Made by a program: the position numbers and the translations under genes. This document shows positions 57,540-64,000 of a stretch of 64,000 bases of DNA, piece after piece (position 1 is the first letter of the stretch; the number at the start of each line of letters is the position of its first letter). Origin of the DNA: Bromus sterilis. Taxonomy: Eukaryota > Streptophyta > Magnoliopsida > Poales > Poaceae. The stretch is taken from positions 314,412,031 through 314,476,030 of the forward strand of contig OX465600.1 in assembly GCA_950022295.1 (NCBI GenBank), in the 5' to 3' direction. A model generated the notes under the pieces. The model was not told where the DNA came from and made no database searches. It saw nothing but the letters and a program-made list of their open reading frames with translations.

Positions 57540-58437
57540 GCCTGGCTCCTCCCCTAGTGCCGGAGGAACCTCAGCCCCTGCTGCCACGGTCTCTGCCGCG
57601 GTCGCGGCCACGAACCTTGTCGCGCTGCTGAGAGCCTAACGAGACGCCAGTGCCGCCGTTGCCGGTCCACTTCTGGCGCGATCGCCATTCTTCCTCGGTG
57701 AGTAGGAGGTGCCCACCAGCGTCGCGCTCGCCGTCCTGGCCGAGGCACTCCTCCGCGACCTTGAGCCTTCCGGTGAGCTCCTCGATCTAGAGATTGTTGA
57801 GATCGAAGAGGGTCTCCATCGAGAGGGCCACCTGCGCATACTTGCGAGGCACAACACGCGGGAATTTACGTACCACGCACCCGTCGGGGACGGGGTCACC
57901 ATGGATGGAGAGATTGTTGACAAGCCCGCTGAGCCTCATCGCAAAATCATCGACGTTCTCACCGGACTTGAAACGGATATCCTCGAACTCCCGCCGTAGT
58001 CCCTGGGCCTTGGTCTCACGGACAGCGGCAGAGCCCATGCGCATGGTCTTGACAGCAACCCACGCCTCCTTGGTTGTCGTCTTGGTGGAGAGGACGGTGA
58101 GCATCTCGACGGGGGCTGCTCGGAGCACAGCCTCAAGGGTCATGTGTTCGTCGTGGTAGTCAGTGTCCCCGGAGTCCACCGCGTCCCATAGGCCGCGCGT
58201 CTGGAAAATGGCCCTCATCAACAGAGACCAGTCGCAGTAGTTGCTCCGGGTCAGTGTGGGGAACACCGTGGGAAGCGACACCTCGCGTCTCTGCACCACC
58301 AGCGTGGCGACCTCGTGCCCGCGAATGGTGCGGCTCCGCCCACGCCTTATGGGCGAGCGCGACTGTGACCTCCTGTGCCGCGGCGATGGCGTCTTGTCGC
58401 CGTCGCCGTCCCCCGTCACCGGCTGGCTTTCAGCCAT
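57540..58437 (-). pseudogene. Copia gag remnant
   Basis: ATG at 58437 (MAESQPVTGDGDGDK) starts a basic Arg/Ser-rich N-terminus, then TRSNYCDWSLLMRAIFQ and RGLWDAVDSGDTDYHDEH, a UBN2/DUF4219-type gag domain of Copia elements, and FEDIRFKSGENVDDFAMRL. A stop at 57787 breaks the frame, after which IEELTGRLKVAEECLGQD, LLTEEEWRSRQKW and an Arg-Gly-rich stretch continue to about 57540. Protease, integrase and reverse transcriptase are lost. The PBS and LTR lie just upstream at 58454-58703, so this is the 5' end of one element. Confidence 0.8.
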
Positions 58438-58453
58438 GTCCCGATAACCGTCA

Positions 58454-58464
58454 CTCTGATGCCA
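58454..58464 (-). other. Copia primer binding site
   Basis: TGGCATCAGAG on the minus strand, a one-base variant of the tRNA-Met site TGGTATCAGAG, two bases from the LTR edge at 58467 and 17 bases before the gag ATG. Confidence 0.65.
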
Positions 58465-58466
58465 CT

Positions 58467-58703
58467 TGCTAGCACGCAGATCACACACACACTCACTCGA
58501 GCTAGATGAAGACACAAGGTGTTTTGTGTTGCGTGCAACTGCTACAACTTTTCTTCATTAGCCATCTTATTTATCCGAGTACAAAGGATCGAAGCCACCA
58601 ACGGCCCGAGGAAAACGCCCACGACGAACCTCGTTGATCGTGCCATCCCACGATCCAATCCGTACGGGCGTGGACTACTTATACAGCTAAAAAAATCCTA
58701 ACA
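58467..58703 (-). mobile_element. 5' LTR of the truncated Copia element
   Basis: 237 bp on the minus strand from TGTTAGGATTTTTTTAGCTG to CGTGCTAGCA, with TG...CA ends and a PBS directly inside. The outer pentamer is AACTA. The 3' LTR is not found, consistent with loss of the rest at about 57540. Confidence 0.7.
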
Positions 58704-59936
58704 AACTAGCCTACATTACAGCCTGTCGTTATTTCATGTGAAAAAGAAAAACTTGAAACAAAACTAAAACCGGCCCAAGCGAACAGGTTTAAGCCCACAT
58801 CCTGGGGACTGCCGATTGCGACAAGAAGAAAGAAGAGGAAAAGGTCCATCCAGAAGTCGAATCCTGCTTAAAGAAAGATTAATTAGTGCATTAGACCGTG
58901 TGAGCAGTGAGCATTACAAGAAGAACACGTGTGTTTAGTTTAGAGGCAAGGCACGGGCATGGAGCCTGGAACTGGGAAGAAATTCACAGGATCATCGTGC
59001 AGGTTGCATGTGCTGCTGCAGGTGCATGCACCATGCACGAACCGAAATGCTCTAGTAGTAAGGAATTGTTTAGCAGACTAATGATCAGGCGGGAACATGC
59101 ATGAGTGGTTCATTGCCACCTCGATCGATGGGCGCAAAGATAAAAATAGGTGAGAGATCTAGCTAGCGAATGATGATCGAGTGCATGGTTTTGCACGGTG
59201 GGAGACAGAAAGGGACAATCATTCATCCATTCTAATACTATCTTTGTACCTAAATATATGACGTTTTGGTAAGCTAAACTAACTTGCCAAAACATTATAT
59301 ATTTAGGTACGAAGGGAATAGTATCTTGGCAAAATGAAAAGAAAATGAGATCATCCTTTGTGCTGTGTTGGTTCGTGTAAGTGAGAAGGCAGATTTGTCA
59401 AACACGGTGATGGTGAGATGGAGATGGCAGTGCGTAGCCACCACTCAATAGCGCGGTCCGTCAGCCCCAGCCTCCATCTTAAAGTGGCGTCCTCTCGCCT
59501 CGTCTGGTTCGTCCGCCCTTGCCACTCGCTCGCCCGCCACCTCCCCACCTCACCCCACACATATGATGAGATGAGATGAGTGACCAACAACCAACACACC
59601 ACATGCCAATCAACATCTGATTGGATGGTTACTACAATAGTGATATCTTCGGTCTAAAAGAGTTTAAACTCTGTACTTGATATTGATGCTTACATTATTT
59701 TATGTTTTTCGATGATATGTGTTCATTGGAAGAAGATGTTCCCGTGGATTACAAAGTGTTTGTGGTAACTTCATCAACCGATTTTTTATTTTGAAGATAC
59801 TCATAAGAATATGATGTGTGTGCATGCGTCCATAGAATGCGACCATCACCATAATGTCGCTAAAGAAGACACGTCGCCTTGCCATCTCCACCGGACCACG
59901 CCACCGCATGCACCTCGTCGAATGTTGCGTCCCCAT
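58704..59936. other. Spacer duplicated from 54.7-55.5 kb, no gene
   Basis: 58797-58850 (GGGGACTGC.GATTG.GACAAGA) matches 32725-32760, and 59090-59610 matches the spacer at 54.77-55.51 kb. It lies downstream of the receptor kinase. A Stowaway MITE is listed separately. Confidence 0.6.
59238..59321. mobile_element. Stowaway MITE
   Basis: CTATCTTTGTACCTAAATAT at the left pairs with ATATTTAGGTACGAAGGGAA at the right, with TGACGTTTTGG and CCAAAACAT inside. TA flanks both sides (59236-59237 and 59322-59323). 84 bp. Confidence 0.8.
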
Positions 59937-60221
59937 TGTTGAAGTTGATCCAAATTCATGTATTAAGGTTAAAGGAAACTTTTGACGGAGCGGAGGCCCG
60001 CCGCCGGTAAGCTTGGGTCAGTGTTGGCCTAGGTCCTTTCCTATCGCCTATAAATATACCTTGTAAGACGCCGCACGGGATAGTTGAATCAGTTGTGAAG
60101 GAGTTACTGGCGCCCGTGGTTTTTCCCTTCTTCGCGGAAGGGTTTTCCACGTTAAATCTGCGTGTCCCCTGTGTTGCTTTTCGTTCTTCTTCGTTGTTAT
60201 TTGCGTGTCGATTTCCTAACA
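59937..60221 (+). mobile_element. Solo LTR, Copia-like, 285 bp
   Basis: TGTTGAAGTTGATCC to TTTCCTAACA, flanked by an exact 5-bp duplication CCCAT (59932-59936 and 60222-60226). A TATAAATA motif lies at about 60049. No PBS, PPT or coding sequence is attached, so it is best explained by LTR-LTR recombination after insertion. Confidence 0.8.
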
Positions 60222-60226
60222 CCCAT

Positions 60227-61627
60227 CGACCATTGCGTCCCGCATTGCCAACCGCCGAGCAAGGAGGGGTGAGATCTCCGCTGCCATCGACTCCCAGCAA
60301 AGGCGTAGATGCTGGCGGGGTGAGGACCAGGGGAGGGGAGGGGCTCTAGGGGTAGACGGTGGGATGAGGGCTCCTGGCGGCATGGCGGAGCATATATGGG
60401 TGGACGCAATTGACTTTGGTTTTTTATATTTGAACTTTGTAATTTATGTAGGAATGATTTGTACTTATGTTTGCTATTCATGTGTGCCTTGAGGGTTTTA
60501 TTGACAATCCAGATAGAAATGTCTTAACTTGATAATAAACTGACTTATTTCTCATAAATTTTTTTGGTTGTGCCTTCTGCTCTTTACTTTTTGTATTATC
60601 TTATTTAATGATCAAAACAGAATACTTGAAAGTATTTGCTATCATCAATAAAGATTACAACTGCGTTCACTTTACATGTCTCACTACTTTGGCATACAGG
60701 AGCAACGTTTAATGTTTTCTGGGTTCATACTAAACACAACATTGCCCTCCATATTTTCTACTCACTGGTTAGTCGGTGGACAAGATAAGATAAGCTAGTG
60801 AAGCCAAAATAGCCAGGTCACACACAGCAGCCAGCCGCAACAGCAGCAGTGCTGCCACTCGTCACCCACCGACCTAGCTCTGTTCAGACGTGCAAGAAAA
60901 GAAAGTCTACGCGATGGCCTGAAAAACGTGGCCTTCTCACTTATGATACCCAACCGTGACGGCGACGGATACGTACGCATACAGGAACCAACCCCGAAAC
61001 CGACCGAATTCCGGCGACTGTTTTCCTTTTGTTTGTTTGGAAGCATCCCTGGACATGTGTGTGTGTGTGCGCGCGCGCGCTGCAGCTCACCTCTCAAGGA
61101 TAATCATTTTGATCTTAGTACAGATTCTTTCTTCAGAAATCCAGGCAGTCAAAGAGAATGTAGGTACTGTTTTGACTAGGCCAGAGATTATTATTATTTC
61201 ACTGCTTTGACCTCTCTTACTGCAAATGATGGATTTAGCAAAGCAAAATGGAGATACTCATCTTTGCTCTTAGTCTATCTTTCCTTGCAGAAATTCAGGC
61301 AAAGAAATCAGTCATTCAGAGAGAATGTATGTTTGCTTGATTTTACAATTTATTTTTTACTTTTGAGCAAGGACATGCCAATGATTGATCCTATTTTATT
61401 TACTCAGTTCACTACTGATTGACTTACAGTAGCTTAGGAAGATTTGGTCGGGTAATTCTTCTTCTCCCAACCAACAATCTCTCTAACACTAACACATGCT
61501 GCTAAATACTCTACACACGCGCAGGCTTCAATCCTCGGCTCAGATCTCGGCCGTCAGTTGCTCCGATCGGACGGCGGCAGCGGGGGATCCAAAACGATCA
61601 GCTGCTGAAAGAAACTTGTCCAGCGGC
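60227..61627. other. 3' flank of the receptor kinase gene, no other gene
   Basis: Mixed AT-rich DNA. A diverged duplication is visible near 61125-61330 (ATTCAGGCA-like CAGAGAGAATGTA words twice). An alternating purine-pyrimidine tract is at 61053-61080. The kinase transcript should end somewhere here on the minus strand, but its poly(A) site cannot be placed. Confidence 0.5.
61053..61080. repeat. Alternating purine-pyrimidine tract
   Basis: ACATGTGTG...CGCGCGC: 28 bases alternating purine and pyrimidine, made of (GT)n then (GC)n. Sequences of this kind can adopt Z-DNA under torsion (established); an effect here is untested. Confidence 0.9.
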
Positions 61628-64000
61628 TTAGCTAGGGGACGACGCCTTGACCTCCACGGCCGCGGGCTTGCCGGAGCACTCGCGCCCGACGGCGGCGTCC
61701 TCCAGCATCTGCACAACGGACCGCATCGACGGCCGCACCGCCGGCGTCCGGCTAGTGCAAAGCACCGCCACGCGCAGGACCCGCACGGCCTCCTCCTTCT
61801 CCCACTCCTCCCTCACCGCCGACGCGTCCAGCAGCGCCATGGCTCTCTCCCGCCCGCTCCCGTCCTGTTCCAGCTCCAGCCGCCGGCACGCCCACTCCAC
61901 CACGTCCTCGCCGCCTTCCACCGCCGCACGTCCTGTAACCAGCTCCAGAAGCACCACGCCGAAGCTGTACACGTCGCTCTTCTCTGTCACCTTGCGCGTG
62001 TACGCGTACTCCGGCGCCATGTACCCCACCGTGCCCGCCACGCCGCCGCCCCCCGACGACCACGGCTCTCCCTTGCCGCCGGTGGCATCATCGAGGATCT
62101 TGGCCAGCCCGAAGTCGGCGATGCGCGGCTTGAAGGCCTCGTCGAGGAGGATGTTGCTAGACTTGACGTCGCGGTGGAGGATGGGCCGGTCGCCGCAGCC
62201 ATGGTGGAGGTACTCTAGTCCCCTAGCGGCGCCCACGGCCACCTCGTACCGCTCCGGCCACCCCAGCCCGCCCAGCTTCCTCGCCGCCGGCCCGTGCAGG
62301 CGCTCGTAGAGGCTGCCGTTGGGGAGGTGCTCGTACACCAGCAGGCTCGCCGCGCCGTCCTCGCTCGTCACGCTGCACAGCAGCTTCACCACGTTCACGT
62401 GCCGGATGGAGCTGAGCGTGCCCACCTCCGCGTCGAACTCGCGGCACTGCCGCGCCGACGACGACGCCGACCGCGGCAGCATGGCCGCCGTGGGGCCGCC
62501 TGCGCTCGCCGCCGAGCGTGTCCGGGTGATGTGCTTCACGGCCACCACGGCGCCGCTGCCGAGCTTGACGCGGTACACGTTGCCGGAGCCGCCGCTGCCG
62601 ATGAGGTTCTCGTCCCGGACACCGCTGACGATCTCCCGCTCGTCGAACGCCACCATCCTAAACGACTTGACGTTCCACGACCCCTTCTTCGCGAACAGCG
62701 GCAGCTTGCCTCCGGCCATGGCCGCGGCCTCCTCGTGTCGGCGGCGTTTCCTGATGAATATCACCACGCCGAGGACGGCGAGCAGGACCGCCATGCTGGC
62801 GAGCAGGCAGGTGACGAGCGTCCGCGCGGTGCTCCCCGAGCGGCCACCGTCTCGCGGCGTGCAGCTGCGGAGGAGGATGCCGACGCCGTTGGTGGCGCAC
62901 AGGCCGGGGTTCCCCTGGAAGCTCTCGCCGTAGGCCGAGATGGCGAGCTCCGGCGGCACGGGCCCGTCGAGACGGTTGTCCGACAGGTTCAGGTAGCTCA
63001 GCTTCAGCTCGGCGAGGATCGCCGGCACGGAGCCGGAGAGTTCGTTGCTCGAAGCGTCCAACGAGTTCAGCCGCGTCAGGCCACGCAGCTCCACCGGGAT
63101 GGCGCCGGCGAGCTTGTTGTTGGCGAGGTTCACCTTGCTGAGCGCGGAGCACGAGCCGACGCTCCCTGGTATCTCGCCAGAGAGCTCGTTCAGCGCAATG
63201 TTGAGGCTGTCGAGTCGGACAAGGTTGCCGATGCTGGCCGGTATCTCGCCGGAGAGCTCGTTCGACGATATGTCAATGCTCTCCAGATTCCCGGCGCCGC
63301 CTATGGACGAAGGTATGGCACCGGAGAATTTGTTGTCGGCGAGGAGGAGACTGGTGAGCGAGGCGGCTTTCCCAATGCCGTCTCCGATGCCGCCGGTGAA
63401 CCGGTTCCCCTCGAGGTCGATGATCTCGGCCTTGGGCAGCGACCAGAGCCCTTCGGGCACCTCGCCGGAGAGCGAGTTCTTGCTGACCCTGAACCTCTGC
63501 AGCGTGGTGCAGCTCGCGTACGACACCGGAATCTCGCCGGAAAATCGGTTCTCCAGCATCAGCAGCTTCTGCATGGTTCCTTGCTTGCACATGTCCGGCG
63601 GGATCGGGCCGGTGAGGGAGTTGGTTGACACGTCGATGAAGTTGAAGTCCGACCAGCTCCCCAGTTTCTGCGGCAGCTCGCCGGTGAGGTTGTTGCTGTA
63701 GAGCGACAGGTTCACGAGCTCCTTGAAGTCGCCGAACTCGGCGGGCACCTCGCCGGTGAACCCGTTGAAGAAGAGCTGCAGCGAGACGAGCCGCGTGAGG
63801 GTCCGGAGCTCCGAGAGACCGCCGGTGAGCGAGTTCTGCGACGCGTCGAAGAACTGCAGCTTGGTGAGCTTCCCGAACCCCGGCGGGAAAGCGCCGGTGA
63901 GGGAGCAGTTGTAGAGCTCGAGGGCCTGGAGGTTGGTGAGGTTGGCGATGGCAGGGGGTATCTCGCCGGAGAGGCGGTTGTCGGCGAGCTCGAGGCGGAC
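61628..64000 (-). CDS. LRR receptor-like kinase, RLK7/HAIKU2 type (5' end outside the window)
   Basis: 790 residues are visible without an intron, entering from the right edge and ending at TAA (61628-61630). Residues 1 to about 360 are leucine-rich repeats (for example FFDASQNSLTGGLSELRTL and NFIDVSTNSLTGPIPPDMC), followed by a GNPGLC cap. A transmembrane helix lies at 395-416 and a basic stop-transfer RKRRR follows. The kinase has a Gly loop GSGGSGNVY (467-475), VAVK lysine 489, HRD 609-611, DFG 629-631 and APE 662-664; the Arg before the catalytic Asp marks an RD kinase. A Ser/Ala-rich insert follows the lysine. The order and wording match subfamily XI RLK7/IKU2 receptors, which sense peptides (RLK7) or control seed size (IKU2) in Arabidopsis. 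It should act at the plasma membrane. All catalytic residues are present, so it looks intact. Which paralogue it is cannot be settled here. Confidence 0.92.
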   Translation of the reverse strand, partial: VRLELADNRLSGEIPPAIANLTNLQALELYNCSLTGAFPPGFGKLTKLQFFDASQNSLTGGLSELRTLTRLVSLQLFFNGFTGEVPAEFGDFKELVNLSLYSNNLTGELPQKLGSWSDFNFIDVSTNSLTGPIPPDMCKQGTMQKLLMLENRFSGEIPVSYASCTTLQRFRVSKNSLSGEVPEGLWSLPKAEIIDLEGNRFTGGIGDGIGKAASLTSLLLADNKFSGAIPSSIGGAGNLESIDISSNELSGEIPASIGNLVRLDSLNIALNELSGEIPGSVGSCSALSKVNLANNKLAGAIPVELRGLTRLNSLDASSNELSGSVPAILAELKLSYLNLSDNRLDGPVPPELAISAYGESFQGNPGLCATNGVGILLRSCTPRDGGRSGSTARTLVTCLLASMAVLLAVLGVVIFIRKRRRHEEAAAMAGGKLPLFAKKGSWNVKSFRMVAFDEREIVSGVRDENLIGSGGSGNVYRVKLGSGAVVAVKHITRTRSAASAGGPTAAMLPRSASSSARQCREFDAEVGTLSSIRHVNVVKLLCSVTSEDGAASLLVYEHLPNGSLYERLHGPAARKLGGLGWPERYEVAVGAARGLEYLHHGCGDRPILHRDVKSSNILLDEAFKPRIADFGLAKILDDATGGKGEPWSSGGGGVAGTVGYMAPEYAYTRKVTEKSDVYSFGVVLLELVTGRAAVEGGEDVVEWACRRLELEQDGSGRERAMALLDASAVREEWEKEEAVRVLRVAVLCTSRTPAVRPSMRSVVQMLEDAAVGRECSGKPAAVEVKASSPS

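Noticed and set aside
62294..63628. Long plus-strand open frame (444 codons) opposite the receptor kinase
   Set aside because: It is the antisense of a GC-rich leucine-rich-repeat gene; its composition (Arg/Ala/His-rich, repetitive) follows from the LRR codons and no domain is seen.
1..64000. tRNA, rRNA or microRNA genes
   Set aside because: No cloverleaf-like or rRNA-like sequence was recognised by eye; the hairpins seen are all inside transposons or repeats.

Overview
The window reads as a piece of a large, repeat-rich grass genome, most likely Triticeae (wheat, Aegilops, barley or rye). The support is the mix of transposons: Gypsy LTRs opening TGAYACGTCC with an Asp-type primer site, an Angela/BARE-like Copia LTR, CACTA elements with GC-rich or GGTCA-type subterminal repeats, Stowaway and Tourist MITEs, and LINEs. 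A GC-rich, intronless LRR receptor kinase fits a grass as well. The assignment is from pattern recognition, not a search.

Only one gene looks functional: a partial LRR receptor-like kinase of the RLK7/HAIKU2 type on the minus strand at 61628-64000, whose 5' end lies beyond the window. An F-box/DUF295 gene at 17947-19275 is a pseudogene split by a MITE, and a Myb/SANT-like gene (34769-44675, minus) is a pseudogene split by a 9-kb CACTA element. Everything else is mobile DNA or unassigned spacer.

Layout. 1-4020: 3' part of a non-autonomous Gypsy element. 4021-5592: Copia LTR. 5593-5973: another piece of the Gypsy interior. 5974-8404: a GC-rich block and unassigned DNA. 8405-9532: LINE tail. 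9533-14884: inverted Gypsy copy with both LTRs, PPT, PBS and gag/protease remnants. 15016-17280: CACTA 3' end with an Ulp1-like gene. 17947-19275: F-box pseudogene. 19300-24970: AT-rich degenerate repeats, a 23-bp tandem array and an inverted-repeat element. 25032-29893: LINE with ORF1 and ORF2. 29894-34700: MITEs, (TA)n tracts, local duplications and a LINE fragment. 34769-45543: Myb/SANT pseudogene of a probable PIF/Harbinger element, holding the CACTA at 35331-44306. 45905-54639: deleted Copia element with exact target-site duplications, one LTR of which holds a 6.6-kb LINE. 54645-61627: duplicated spacer, MITEs, a CACTA head, a Copia gag remnant and a solo LTR. 61628-64000: receptor kinase.

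Between the transposons lies older spacer that recurs several times (about 31.9/33.1 kb, 32.7/45.6/58.8 kb and 55.2/59.4 kb). This suggests a locally duplicated locus later blown apart by insertions. I found no convincing new defence, metabolic or RNA system. The best leads are a possible spliced non-coding transcript inside the CACTA element, paired hairpins that duplicate the Gypsy polypurine tract, and a MITE that supplies a new in-frame start codon to the F-box pseudogene.
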